From Gemmatimonadota bacterium (GTDB taxonomy: Bacteria; Gemmatimonadota; Gemmatimonadetes; Gemmatimonadales; Gemmatimonadaceae): 64,000 nt of DNA. Made by a program: the position numbers and the translations under genes. Below, piece after piece: positions 17,155 through 26,334 of the stretch. Every line of letters starts with the position of its first letter. The stretch's first letter is position 1. The notes below the pieces were generated by a model. It ran no database searches. It was not told the origin of the DNA and saw nothing but the letters and a program-made list of their open reading frames with translations. Location of the stretch: assembly GCA_016704465.1 (NCBI GenBank), contig JADJAD010000004.1:558001-622000 (forward strand), given 5' to 3'.

Positions 17155-18564
17155 ATGGCGAACGAACTCGTGACCACCGACGTGGTGGTGATCGGTGGCG
17201 GCCCCGGTGGGTATGTGGCCTCCATTCGCGCCGCACAGCTCGGACTCTCCACCGTCTGCGTCGAGATGGACAAGACGTTGGGCGGGACCTGCGTGAACGT
17301 CGGCTGCATTCCCAGCAAGGCGCTGCTGCAGTCGTCCGAACACTACGAATTCGCGCGGCTGCACGCGCACGAGCACGGCTTCGCCTTCGACGCGCTCCGC
17401 CTGGACCTGGCGCAGATGCTCAAGCGCAAGGACGAGGTGGTCTCGGCCAACACGCGCGGCGTCGAGTTCCTGTTCAAGAAGAACAAGGTCACGTGGGCGC
17501 GCGGGCGCGGTACGCTGAAGGCGGGGAACGTCGTGGATGTGACCGCCGCCGACGGCGCCGTGACGAGCTACCAGGCCCGGCACGTGATCATCGCCACCGG
17601 CTCCGTCCCGTCGGCCCTTCCGTTTCTCCCGTTCGACGAGCGGCGCGTGCTCTCCAACGTGGGGGCGCTGACCATTCCGGAAGTCCCGCGCCACCTGGTG
17701 GTGATCGGCGGCGGGGTGATCGGCCTCGAGCTGGGATCGGTGTGGCGGCGCCTGGGCGCCAAGGTCACGGTGGTCGAGTTCATGCCCACGATCCTGCCGG
17801 GCAACGATGACGACATCGTGAAGGAGGCCGATCGCATCTTCCGCCGGCAGGGGTTGGAGCTGCGGGTGGGGACCAAGGTGACCGGGGCGACGATCGAGGA
17901 CGCGCGCGTCCTGGTGCACGTGGACAAGGACGGCACCACCGAGACGCTGGACGCCGATCATGTGCTCGTCTCGGTCGGGCGACGTCCGGTGCTGCACGGG
18001 ATCGACGCCGCCGCGTTAGGCCTGGCCGTCGGGCCGCGGGGCGAGGTGCTGGTCGACGACCAGATGCGCACCAACCTGCCCAACGTCTTCGCGATCGGCG
18101 ACGTGATCGGCGGCAAGCTGCTCGCCCACAAGGCCGAGGAAGAAGGGGTCATCGCCGCCGAGGTCATCGCCGGCAAGCCGTCGCACATGCACTACCACTC
18201 GATGCCGAGCGTGGTCTACACGTGGCCCGAGATCGCCACGGTGGGGCTGACGGAGCAGGAGGTGAAGGCCTCAGGGCGGCAGTATCGCACCGGGAAGTTC
18301 CCGTTCTCGGCCAACGGCCGTGCGCGCACCATGGCCGAGACGAGCGGCTTCGTGAAGTTTGTCGCCGACGCCGAGACCGACGAGTTGCTGGGGTGCCACA
18401 TGATCGGCGCCAACGTGTCGGACCTGCTGGCCGAGGTCGTGCTGGCGTTCGAATATCGGGGGTCGTCGGAGGACATCGGGATGACGGTGCATTCGCACCC
18501 GACGCTGTCAGAGACGACGAAGGAAGCAGCGCTGGCGGTGCTGGGGCGGGCCATCCACATCTAG
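17155..18564 (+). CDS. lpdA: Dihydrolipoyl dehydrogenase, E3 component
   Basis: A complete 469-residue flavoprotein of the pyridine-nucleotide disulphide oxidoreductase family. The FAD-binding GGGPGGYVASIRAAQLG starts at about residue 14. The redox-active disulphide is in GGTCVNVGCIPSK and the NAD-binding motif is VIGGGVIGLELGSVWRRLG. FAD motif NVFAIGDVIGG is present, and the C-terminal catalytic base is in HSHPTLSETTKEA. It reoxidises dihydrolipoamide on E2 subunits and makes NADH, serving odhB just upstream and possibly pyruvate or branched-chain complexes. The ATG at 17155 gives MANELVTTDVVVIGGG; the further upstream frame is not homologous. The next gene starts directly at the base after its stop. 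Confidence 0.94.
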   Translation: MANELVTTDVVVIGGGPGGYVASIRAAQLGLSTVCVEMDKTLGGTCVNVGCIPSKALLQSSEHYEFARLHAHEHGFAFDALRLDLAQMLKRKDEVVSANTRGVEFLFKKNKVTWARGRGTLKAGNVVDVTAADGAVTSYQARHVIIATGSVPSALPFLPFDERRVLSNVGALTIPEVPRHLVVIGGGVIGLELGSVWRRLGAKVTVVEFMPTILPGNDDDIVKEADRIFRRQGLELRVGTKVTGATIEDARVLVHVDKDGTTETLDADHVLVSVGRRPVLHGIDAAALGLAVGPRGEVLVDDQMRTNLPNVFAIGDVIGGKLLAHKAEEEGVIAAEVIAGKPSHMHYHSMPSVVYTWPEIATVGLTEQEVKASGRQYRTGKFPFSANGRARTMAETSGFVKFVADAETDELLGCHMIGANVSDLLAEVVLAFEYRGSSEDIGMTVHSHPTLSETTKEAALAVLGRAIHI

Positions 18565-19341
18565 GTGCCGACCACGAGCCAGCGGGACGACGAGAGGACG
18601 TTGGTGCCATACGCCACGGTCTTCTTCGACTGTGACTCCACCTTGTCGACCCTCGAGGGGATCGACGAACTGGGGCGGGAGTTTCGCGACCAGATTGTCC
18701 CGCTCACCGAGGCGGCGATGCGAGGCGAGGTGGCGCTCGAGTCGGTGTACGGACGCCGGCTGGCGATCATCCAACCGACTCGGGATGCGCTCGACCTGGT
18801 CGGGCGGCGCTATGTGGAGACGCTCGTTCCCGGCGCGATCGAGACCGTGGCGGCGTTGCACCGGGTCGGGATCGACGTACACATCGTATCGGGTGGGCTG
18901 CTGCCAGCGGTCCGGCATGTCGCCGAGGCGCTGGGGGTGCCGCAGACACGGGTGCACGCCGTCGACCTCTCGTTCGATGCCGAAGGACGCTACGTGGGCT
19001 ACGACGAGTCGTCGCTGCTGGCGCGGCAGGGAGGAAAGCCGGCGCTGATCGCCGCGTTAGGCGCCGTGCGCCGTCCGAGCATGCTGGTCGGCGACGGGGC
19101 AACCGACCTCGAGGCGCGCGTGGCCGTCGACACCTTCGTCGCCTTCGCCGGCGTCGAAGCGCGGGAGGCGGTCATCGCCGGAGCCGACGCCGTGGTGCGG
19201 GCCTGCTCGCTGCTTCCGGTGCTCGCGCTGGCGCTCGAGGGCGGCGGGCCATACGACGCCGACATCCAGGTGCTCATCGCGCAAGGGCGATCGCTGGCCG
19301 ATCCGCTCGCCCCGCCGGGACCGCCGGTCTCGCGAACCTGA
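18565..19341 (+). CDS. HAD-family phosphatase, SerB-like
   Basis: A 258-residue HAD-superfamily hydrolase that resembles phosphoserine phosphatase. The nucleophile motif is VFFDCDSTLS (DxDxT/S), motif II is VSGG, the lysine is in GGKPALIAAL and motif III is VGDGATDLEA. The GTG at 18565 follows the lpdA stop with no spacer, so coexpression with lpdA is likely; GTG 18604 (VPYATVFFDCD) is an alternative start that trims 13 non-conserved residues. The final step of serine synthesis is the expected reaction, but substrate identity among SerB-like HADs is not certain by motif. A hairpin follows the gene. Confidence 0.8.
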   Translation: MPTTSQRDDERTLVPYATVFFDCDSTLSTLEGIDELGREFRDQIVPLTEAAMRGEVALESVYGRRLAIIQPTRDALDLVGRRYVETLVPGAIETVAALHRVGIDVHIVSGGLLPAVRHVAEALGVPQTRVHAVDLSFDAEGRYVGYDESSLLARQGGKPALIAALGAVRRPSMLVGDGATDLEARVAVDTFVAFAGVEAREAVIAGADAVVRACSLLPVLALALEGGGPYDADIQVLIAQGRSLADPLAPPGPPVSRT

Positions 19342-19377
19342 CCGACGCGACCACTCCGTCACCCCGGGAAACGACAA

Positions 19378-19405
19378 CCCCCTGACAGCTCTCGCTGCCA
19401 GGGGG
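19378..19405 (+). terminator. Hairpin after the lpdA-HAD pair
   Basis: CCCCCTG (19378-19384) pairs with CAGGGGG (19399-19405), with an inner CAGC/GCTG stem and one mismatch. It lies 36 bases after the HAD gene stop. There is no T-run, so a terminator role is only probable. Confidence 0.55.
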
Positions 19406-19595
19406 TGTCGCATGTGGCGCTCCCCCCAGAGACGCGCACATCACCGGCGTGGCGCCAGGTTGCCCTGACACCTGTCGCGCGGTGTTCGTACAGGGGACAC
19501 CGTGTACGGCAGCTCCCCTGACATCGAATTCACCACGCGTAGCGCGAGCGACCCGCTGCCGTCGCCGCCAGACGCCGCGGTGCTCCTTCCGCGGC

Positions 19596-22310
19596 TCAGC
19601 GTCCGGCAAAGACGAGTTCCAGCGACACGAATCCGTCGGCGTCACCGCCCTGGGATGGAAACTCCAGCGTCAGCGTCGTCCAACCTGCGTCGTCCACGAC
19701 GCCGAGCCGCATCGGCATCATGGCCTGTTGCGCCGGCAGCACGGTGACGGCAGCGGGCGCCCCATCGGGCGCCCGCACGCGGAGTGCGTAGGTGGTCCCG
19801 GCGCGCCCCTCGAGCATCACGCGATAGCGCGCTCCGTCCATCCGCTCGCTCAGCACGCGCAGGGCCGTCGAGCGATCGCCGATGCGCGCCGCCGATCGTG
19901 GCGGCGACACTTCCCATCCCCCCTCCCATGTCATCGCCAGCTGCACTCCGTCCCCAAGGACCGCGCTGTCGCGCGCGACCGTGGCCCCCGGGAAGGGCTG
20001 CAGCGCCAGCGCGCCACCTCCCGCCGTGCGCGTGACCCGTTGTGCACCTAACGGGAGCGCCGGGGCGAAGTCGACGGTCATCGGCGTCCCCTTCTCGATC
20101 CCCTCGCGCGTGACCCGCAGCGACAGTCCACGCCGGTGGCGCACGAGTTCCAGCGCCAGCCGCGCCTCGCCCACCGCGAGGTGCTCCACTCGCAGTGTGT
20201 CCCATTCGGCCGGCATGTGCGGCGCAATGCGCACGCGCCCGGCTGGTGCATCCACTTCGATCCCCAGCAACCCGCGCACCAGCGGCGTGAGCACCATCGA
20301 CGTGGCAAAGAACTGGTGCGGAACCGAGGTATCGAGCGGCTTGTAGAGGCGACCGGCGATCACCTCGGGATTGCGCCCCAGCGCCTCGTCGAATCCCGTG
20401 CGGGCGATCGCGTCTAGGGCAAAGCGCCCGGCGTGGGCATTGTGGTAGCGGTACTGACCCAGCGATACCCACCCGGTCACGAACGGCCACACCGCCCCGT
20501 TGTTGTAGTGCATCGGGTCGAAGAGCGGCGACGTCGCCGCCAGCGGGCGCGCCCCCCAGTCGGTCATGATCACGTTGGAGGCGAGGCGCGCCGCCATCGC
20601 CGCACCACGTTCGGGGTCGAACACGTCGAACGACATCGCCGTCGCCGGCCACGCCGTGAGGTTCTGGTTCACCTGCTTCCCCTCGAGGATGGCAAAGGCG
20701 TACTGCCCGATCCCCGGCATCCAGAGCAGCTGCTCCAGCGTTGCCACCGCCCGGGACCGCGTGGCGCGCGCTTGCGTCGCCAGCGCCGGCTCGCGCATCG
20801 CGTCGGCGATGCGGGCGAATCGATCGAGGGCGGCGATCCAGACGCCGCTGAGGTAGACGTCGGAGACGATCCCGATCTGCAGGTCGCCAACTTCGAGCGC
20901 CCCCGCGCCCGCGATCGTGTTCTCCATCAGCCCGTCGCCGTCGCTGTCGGCCTTGCGCGACCACTCGTAGGCTTTCCGAAGGTTGGGCCACAGTTCCCGC
21001 ACGAGGGCGGTGTCGGCGGTCTGCTTCCAGTATTCACCGAACGCCAGGACCCAGAACGGAGTCGTGTCGCCGTGGTAGAACGCATACGGGTACGCGCCGA
21101 ACCAGTCGACCTTGTTGGCGGCCTGCGAGATCTCGTGGGTGATCTTGCCGTCGGCGCGCTGGTACTTGGCGAAGAAGCGGAAGACGCCGTCGCGCACGAG
21201 CGCACGCTGGCCGACGGCGCTCATCCCGAACGAGTTGATCGCCGCGTCGCCGCCGAAGAACCAGCCGAAGCCCGGGCGGTCGCTGGCAGCGCCCGACAGG
21301 CCGTACCCGGCCACCAGACCGCAGCCCAGCGCCGGGTTGCACACCATCGACTCGTCGAGATTCACCTTCGCCCACTCCACGGCGAGGTTGAGCGCTGCAT
21401 CGGGGGTGATGATGCGGGCGGTCTGCGTGCGGGCGGAATCGAAGTGCGCGATGCGCTTCAGCCACTCGCGTCGCGCCGCACCGGGGGCCATGAGCCGATC
21501 ATACAGGGCACGCGCCGAGTCGCGGGGCATCTCGCCGCCCGCCAGCACGATCGGGATGTAGGCCTCGTGGATGTTGACGTTCCCGCCGGGCGGTTCGCCG
21601 AGCCTGGGTTCGGTGTACTGCTCGCCCGCTCCACCAACGCCGATCACGAACTGCGGCAGCGCCGTCGACATCATGTGCGCCGGCACGTCCGACGCCCTGG
21701 TGATGGCGGGCGACCCGAGGAACGCATTCACCGTGCGACGACTCTCGCTGAATATGAAGGCCTTCGCTGGCGCATTCCAGGCGATGTACTGCCCGCCTAA
21801 CGCCGCCGGCCAGGCCAGGTGCACGTCGGGAGCGAAGGTGGCGACGATCTCCATCGGGCGCACGGCGTCGACCTCGAGCAGCATGATCGTGGCCGGCTGG
21901 TCGAGCACGGCGAATACGTGCTGCTTGACGGAGAATGTCTCGTACGCGTACTCGATCGTCACCCCTTCGGGCCGCACCGTGACCCAGCGCGCCACCTCGC
22001 GCCCCGGGATGGGGGCGGTGTACTTCGGGACGCGGAACGACAGCTGGAAGTCGTGCAGCCACTTGTACGGCCATGACCACAGCTCGAAGCGCCCGTCCTC
22101 CGTCCCCATGGCGATCGAGCGACGCCCAACCGAGGCCACGTAGACGCCAGGGCGCGCCGGACCGCGCAGTTCGATCGGCGAGCGGCCGAGGTCGAACCAG
22201 GTCGAGCGAAACGCGGGCGGCGCGCCGCCGGCAGGGGTGACCTGCGCGCCAGCGAGGGCGGTGAATCCGGCGACGGCTAGCACCGTCGCAACCAGGGGGC
22301 GAAGTCGCAT
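19596..22310 (-). CDS. Secreted six-hairpin glycosidase (debranching-enzyme-like)
   Basis: A 904-residue secreted protein. The ATG at 22310 gives MRLRPLVATVLAVAGFTALAGAQ, a signal peptide. The N-terminal third is beta-rich. The middle (about residues 300-680) has the character of an (alpha/alpha)6 glycoside hydrolase: GFGWFFGGDAAINSFG, ISQAANKVDWFGAYPYAFYHGDTTPFW, DSDGDGLMENT and MHYNNGAVWPFVTGWVSLG, as in GH63/glycogen-debranching C-terminal families. A beta-sandwich-like C-terminus follows. The expected role is hydrolysis of an extracytoplasmic oligosaccharide; the linkage cannot be predicted by eye. Three TTA-Gly contexts occur near its ends. It stands alone and is transcribed divergently from the EamA permease. 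Confidence 0.8.
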   Translation of the reverse strand: MRLRPLVATVLAVAGFTALAGAQVTPAGGAPPAFRSTWFDLGRSPIELRGPARPGVYVASVGRRSIAMGTEDGRFELWSWPYKWLHDFQLSFRVPKYTAPIPGREVARWVTVRPEGVTIEYAYETFSVKQHVFAVLDQPATIMLLEVDAVRPMEIVATFAPDVHLAWPAALGGQYIAWNAPAKAFIFSESRRTVNAFLGSPAITRASDVPAHMMSTALPQFVIGVGGAGEQYTEPRLGEPPGGNVNIHEAYIPIVLAGGEMPRDSARALYDRLMAPGAARREWLKRIAHFDSARTQTARIITPDAALNLAVEWAKVNLDESMVCNPALGCGLVAGYGLSGAASDRPGFGWFFGGDAAINSFGMSAVGQRALVRDGVFRFFAKYQRADGKITHEISQAANKVDWFGAYPYAFYHGDTTPFWVLAFGEYWKQTADTALVRELWPNLRKAYEWSRKADSDGDGLMENTIAGAGALEVGDLQIGIVSDVYLSGVWIAALDRFARIADAMREPALATQARATRSRAVATLEQLLWMPGIGQYAFAILEGKQVNQNLTAWPATAMSFDVFDPERGAAMAARLASNVIMTDWGARPLAATSPLFDPMHYNNGAVWPFVTGWVSLGQYRYHNAHAGRFALDAIARTGFDEALGRNPEVIAGRLYKPLDTSVPHQFFATSMVLTPLVRGLLGIEVDAPAGRVRIAPHMPAEWDTLRVEHLAVGEARLALELVRHRRGLSLRVTREGIEKGTPMTVDFAPALPLGAQRVTRTAGGGALALQPFPGATVARDSAVLGDGVQLAMTWEGGWEVSPPRSAARIGDRSTALRVLSERMDGARYRVMLEGRAGTTYALRVRAPDGAPAAVTVLPAQQAMMPMRLGVVDDAGWTTLTLEFPSQGGDADGFVSLELVFAGR

Positions 22311-22401
22311 GGGGCTCGGTAGCGCGTGGTGAGGATGCGCCTGCAATGTGCCTGCCCTCCCCTGCCCTGTCGAGTTGGCGAGCACGCGCGATATTCCCGT
22401 C

Positions 22402-23286
22402 ATGCCGCTCGACGCCGTTGCCCTCGTCCTGCTCTCCGCGGTCTTCCACGCGACCTGGAACTTCCTGCTCAAGCGCTCGGGCGGGACGCAGGAAGTGGTG
22501 GCGTTGAGCAAGCTTGCCGAGGTCATCGTGCTCGCCCCTGTCTTCCTCGTCGGCTTTGCCACCGGCCTGCCGTCGCCTGGCGAGTCCGCCTGGTGGGCCG
22601 GCGTTGCCGCGCTCGGCGTCGCGCTCACCTACATCGCCCTCGCCCGCGCCTATCGGCATGGCGACCTCTCGTTCGTCTACCCGATCGCCCGCGGTTCCAT
22701 CCTCGTCTTTCTCCCCGTGGCGGGCTGGATCGCGTTAGGCGAGCACCTCTCCGTGCTCGGTGCGGCGGGGCTGGCGGCGATCGTGGCGGGGATCATCACC
22801 CTCAACCTCGACGGCTTCGACCGGGCAGCCCTGCGCCGCGTGGCGACCGTGCTTCGCGGCAAGGCGACGGTCTTCGCGGTGCTCGCCGGGCTCACCTCGG
22901 CCGTCTTCACCATCTGGGACAAGCGCGCCATCGGACGCATGGCGCCGTTCGCCTACATGTACCTGTACACGTTGATCGTCGCGATCGGGTTCGGCCTGTG
23001 GCTCAAGGCGCGTGTCGCACCCGACGTTGTTCGGCAGACGTGGCGCCGTCACTGGCCGAGCATCGTGCTGATCGGGTTGCTGAATACCGCGTCGTATCTG
23101 CTGATCCTGTTCGCGCTGCGCACCGGCGTCACGAGCTACGTGTTGGGGATGCGACAGGTGAGCATCGCGGGGGGCGTGGCGCTCGGCTGGTGGTTCCTGC
23201 AGGAGCAGATGACGCGGGGGCGGATGGTGGGGGTGGGGCTGATCCTCACCGGGTGCCTAACGCTGTCGGTGGCGGCGGTGGGGTGA
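22402..23286 (+). CDS. EamA/DMT-family permease
   Basis: A 294-residue membrane protein with about ten hydrophobic helices in two EamA halves, starting MPLDAVALVLLSAVFHATWN (ATG 22402). Features typical of the drug/metabolite transporter superfamily are the N-terminal FHATWNFLLKRSG and the second-half TIWDKRAIGRMAPF. It probably exports or imports a small metabolite; the substrate is unknown. It converges with the nucleotidyltransferase gene 17 bases away. The 91-base gap to the divergent glycosidase must contain both promoters. Confidence 0.85.
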   Translation: MPLDAVALVLLSAVFHATWNFLLKRSGGTQEVVALSKLAEVIVLAPVFLVGFATGLPSPGESAWWAGVAALGVALTYIALARAYRHGDLSFVYPIARGSILVFLPVAGWIALGEHLSVLGAAGLAAIVAGIITLNLDGFDRAALRRVATVLRGKATVFAVLAGLTSAVFTIWDKRAIGRMAPFAYMYLYTLIVAIGFGLWLKARVAPDVVRQTWRRHWPSIVLIGLLNTASYLLILFALRTGVTSYVLGMRQVSIAGGVALGWWFLQEQMTRGRMVGVGLILTGCLTLSVAAVG

Positions 23287-23303
23287 GGGGAGAGAGGAGA
23301 CCA

Positions 23304-23804
23304 TCAGCGACGGCCGCGCTTGCGCGAGACCTTGGCCGCCAGCCCCAAGCGCCTCAGATCTTCCTTGTCCCTGGGACGCCCGGACGCCCGCTTGTTCTTG
23401 CGCAGCTCGTCGAGCCCGATGATGAGCAGTCGCTGGCCACCGACACCGGCTTCTTCCGCTCCCGCTCGCACCTCCTCATACGACACGCCGCTGATCGACG
23501 CCAGCAGGTCGATCCGGAGCGGCTCATTCCCAAGTTGAGTGAGCGCGTTCGGCGAGAGGAGGAAATCCGCGTCGACCAGGTGCTCCGGCGCCCCAAAGGC
23601 TTCGAGGGCCTTGCAAAGTCGCCGAACGTTCTTCGGCGACTGCTCATACAGGAAGTCGATGTCGCCGGTCGCCCGGACGACACCATGCCATCCCACTGCA
23701 AAGCCGCCGACAAGTATGAACGCGACGTGCTGTGCGTTCAACGCCTCGATGGCGTCGCGGAAGTCAGGCGCGAGCGCCGATGTATCGTTCGGTAGCGGGT
23801 CCAT
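23304..23804 (-). CDS. Nucleotidyltransferase-fold protein, possible toxin
   Basis: A 166-residue protein with a minimal nucleotidyltransferase signature, FILVGGFAVGWHGVVRATGDIDFLYE (about residues 28-53), giving the G-G and D-x-D elements. The C-terminus has the KNKRASGRPRDKEDLRRLG pattern common in AbiEii/DUF6036-like NTases. Such enzymes transfer nucleotides to RNA or protein, and many are toxins paired with a transcription factor. Its ATG follows the stop of the upstream HTH gene with no gap, so the two form a bicistron. Toxin activity is inferred from the pairing and not proven. Confidence 0.75.
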   Translation of the reverse strand: MDPLPNDTSALAPDFRDAIEALNAQHVAFILVGGFAVGWHGVVRATGDIDFLYEQSPKNVRRLCKALEAFGAPEHLVDADFLLSPNALTQLGNEPLRIDLLASISGVSYEEVRAGAEEAGVGGQRLLIIGLDELRKNKRASGRPRDKEDLRRLGLAAKVSRKRGRR

Positions 23805-24230
23805 CTATCGCCGCGAGCCACGGCGTGCGTTGGCCACAGCGAAGGCCTGCTCCGACACGCGCGCGACCGCGCCAACGCCTTGTGCGGGATCTGCAGGTGG
23901 CCGCACGTCGGTTCCCTCCTCCGAGAGCCGGGTCTGTCGTCCCCGCCACGTCGTGCGGCGAATCGCGGCGCGGGCCGCACGAGCCGCTGCGGCGGAGCTG
24001 GCATCGTGGAGCACGTGGGTCGTACCGAGCGGATCGTCGAGCCGAATGCTGACGCCCACGAGACTCAGCATCCGGAGTGCGGTCTCGAGGCTGACATTGG
24101 GACGTTCCGCGCGTTCCACTTCAGCCCACAGCCGTTCACTGACCCCCGCGCGTTGCGCGAGCTCCTTCTGCGTAAGGCGCAGCGCCTTTCGCGAGCGCTT
24201 CAACAACACCCCGACCTGATCCGTCAGCAT
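23805..24230 (-). CDS. XRE-family HTH protein, possible antitoxin
   Basis: A 141-residue protein with an N-terminal helix-turn-helix of the Cro/XRE type: LKRSRKALRLTQKELAQRAGVSERLWAEVERAERPNVSLETALRML. The rest is Ala/Arg-rich and likely flexible, perhaps binding the partner. The ATG at 24230 is preceded by a good ribosome-binding site (GGAGG, 6 bases upstream), which favours it over the ATG at 24248. It is directly followed by the nucleotidyltransferase gene (TAG then ATG), the order typical of antitoxin-toxin pairs. It could also be an ordinary regulator. Confidence 0.72.
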   Translation of the reverse strand: MLTDQVGVLLKRSRKALRLTQKELAQRAGVSERLWAEVERAERPNVSLETALRMLSLVGVSIRLDDPLGTTHVLHDASSAAAARAARAAIRRTTWRGRQTRLSEEGTDVRPPADPAQGVGAVARVSEQAFAVANARRGSRR

Positions 24231-24513
24231 CCTGGCCTCCCGCAGCAAGTGCCACGTTGGTTCACAGGAAAGCTACCGGAGCGGGCGGGCGCCACACCAC
24301 CCCTTTACGTATGTTGTCACGAATCCGCGAGCAATCACCCTACCCGAACTCGCGCTCGCTGCGGCAGCGGTCGGCGAGGGTGGTCTGCTGGCGTTCCGGA
24401 ACAGCGGTCAGAGACGACCTTCCCGAGGCGATCGAACCAGGGCGCACTCGTCGGCGTCGCCACGTCCGCCATCCACCCGTCACTCCATCGTGCCCGAGTT
24501 GGTGCGACGTCTC

Positions 24514-25053
24514 CTACTGCCCGAATGTCGCGTACCCCTGGGCATGCAGCGTCGCCCGGGCCATGGTCGCCGAGGTCGCCACCTGCACGAAGGGGAGCAA
24601 CTCGTCACGAGAAATCTTGCGGCCGGCGATCGCCTGCCCGCAGACGATGATCTTCACGCCGGCCTCGTGCAGGGCCTCGAGCAGCGGGAGGCTGCCGTTG
24701 TCCTTCCCGGTCGCGGCCTTGTAGGCCACATTGCGCAGGAGCGACTGGGTGGCAGCCCCGTAGACGATGATCGCCAGGTGCACGCGTGCCCTCGACAGTC
24801 CTTCGGCGTCGGACATGAAGAGGAAGTTGGCGGGACGGCGGAACCCGTCCACGAGTTCCCCAGGCTCCTTCGGGCCGGCGGTGACGTTCCACGCGATCTT
24901 GTACTCGGCCGTCGGATCTGCCGGGAAGCCGGGGTTGGAAACGGGGTTGCTCGCGCCGAGCTTCTTGATGAGTGCTTCGCCCGTTTGGGCGGTGGTGGTG
25001 GCGGGCACGATGAGCAGCGCGGCGAGCGCGAGACCAACGATGGGGCGGATCAT
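24514..25053 (-). CDS. Secreted DsrE/DsrF-like protein
   Basis: A 179-residue protein with a signal peptide (MIRPIVGLALAALLIVPATTTAQ) and a DsrE-type fold core: the strands KIAWNVT, VHLAIIVYGAATQS and VKIIVCGQAIAGR. DsrE-like proteins often carry or relay sulphur on a conserved Cys; here the Cys is in IIVCGQA, and ELLPFVQVATSATMARATLHAQGYATF follows. An exported form is common in soil bacteria and poorly studied. About 265 bases downstream, to the HTH gene, hold no gene. Confidence 0.78.
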   Translation of the reverse strand: MIRPIVGLALAALLIVPATTTAQTGEALIKKLGASNPVSNPGFPADPTAEYKIAWNVTAGPKEPGELVDGFRRPANFLFMSDAEGLSRARVHLAIIVYGAATQSLLRNVAYKAATGKDNGSLPLLEALHEAGVKIIVCGQAIAGRKISRDELLPFVQVATSATMARATLHAQGYATFGQ

Positions 25054-25348
25054 GCTCCCTCTGCGACGGTGAAATGGGACATGGGATGTGCATCGACGAC
25101 GGACGGTCGCTGGCGTCGATGGAGCACGTGCGGCTCTGCATCAGGCCGGCGTCGATTGCATCGCGCGAACGCGTGCCACCATATGCGACACTACGCATCA
25201 CGATGGTTGCTTGTTGCCCGCGAATGTGGTAACGCAGGGACCGCATTAGTTCACTCGAGAATGAATCGGCATGTTGCGACGGTGCAGCGTTGGGCAGAAT
25301 CCGACAACCGATTTCGAGATGACCTCCAGTCTTCGACCGGGACATCGC

Positions 25349-26326
25349 ATGACCGTCACGTCGTTCCATGCTCCGCACGCCCCGGGCGCACGCCGCAGGA
25401 CCCTCGAGCGTTCCGGCGTACGCCTGACCGGCCATGTCTTGCTGCTGCTCGCGCTCGCGGGGCTCTCCCCGACCTCCGCGCCGGCCCAAGGCAGCCGCAC
25501 CACGATCATCCTGCTCGGCACCGGCACCCCGATTCCCGATCCCGACCGTGAGGGACCCGGCGTCGCCATCGTCGTCGACAGCGTCGCCTACCTGTTCGAT
25601 GCGGGCACCGGAATCGTGCGGCGTGCGTCGGCGGCGGCCCGCGCAGGAATACTGGCGCTGCAGCCGCCGCGGCTCGGGCACGTCTTTCTCACGCACCTGC
25701 ACTCCGACCACACCTTGGGGCTGAACGACGTGATGTTCACGCCGTGGATCCAGGGGCGCCGAGCGCCGCTGGAGGTATTCGGCCCACCCGGCACGCAACG
25801 GCTGGTGTCGAGCATCGAGCAGGGAAACGTCGAGGACATTCGCGAGCGGATTGCCAGCGCGGGCGGACCATCGGCCGAGGGCTATCGGGGCAACGTGCAC
25901 GAGATCGCGGAAGGTGAGGTGTTTCGCGACGCGCGCGTCACGGTGCGCGCCTTCCGGGTGCCGCACAGCGCATGGAAGACCGCGTTCGGCTATCGCATCC
26001 AGACCCCCGACCGGACGATCGTCATCAGCGGTGACGCGCGCGCCAACCCCGCGATTGCCCGCGAGTGCAACGGCTGCGACGTGCTGATTCACGAGGTGTA
26101 CTCCGATGCCGGCTTCGCCTCGATGTCGCCGTCCCGGCAGCCGTATCACGCGCAAGCGCACACGTCGGCGACGCAGCTGGGCGAGATCGCGACGGCGGCG
26201 CGCCCGGGGGTCCTCGTGCTGTACCACCAGTTGTACTTCGGGAGCACGGACGAGCAGCTGCTCGTTGAGGTGCGATCTACGTTCGCTGGGAAGGTCGTGT
26301 CGGGACGGGACCTGCAGCGGTTCTGA
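25349..26326 (+). CDS. Exported MBL-fold metallo-hydrolase, RNase Z-like subclass
   Basis: About 325 residues with a long n-region and signal peptide (HVLLLLALAGLSPTSAPAQG). The metallo-beta-lactamase zinc motif THLHSDHTLGLND is intact, with downstream ligands in HSAWKTAFGYRI, VISGDARANP and QAHTSATQLGEIA. This group resembles arylsulphatase/RNase Z-like MBL hydrolases and is predicted to act outside the cytosol. ATG 25319 and 25271 are alternative starts; 25349 leaves the least unneeded sequence before the signal. It converges with the amine oxidase gene, 8 bases away. The 295 bases upstream, to the divergent DsrE-like gene, hold no recognisable ORF. Confidence 0.82.
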   Translation: MTVTSFHAPHAPGARRRTLERSGVRLTGHVLLLLALAGLSPTSAPAQGSRTTIILLGTGTPIPDPDREGPGVAIVVDSVAYLFDAGTGIVRRASAAARAGILALQPPRLGHVFLTHLHSDHTLGLNDVMFTPWIQGRRAPLEVFGPPGTQRLVSSIEQGNVEDIRERIASAGGPSAEGYRGNVHEIAEGEVFRDARVTVRAFRVPHSAWKTAFGYRIQTPDRTIVISGDARANPAIARECNGCDVLIHEVYSDAGFASMSPSRQPYHAQAHTSATQLGEIATAARPGVLVLYHQLYFGSTDEQLLVEVRSTFAGKVVSGRDLQRF

Positions 26327-26334
26327 TCGCTCGG

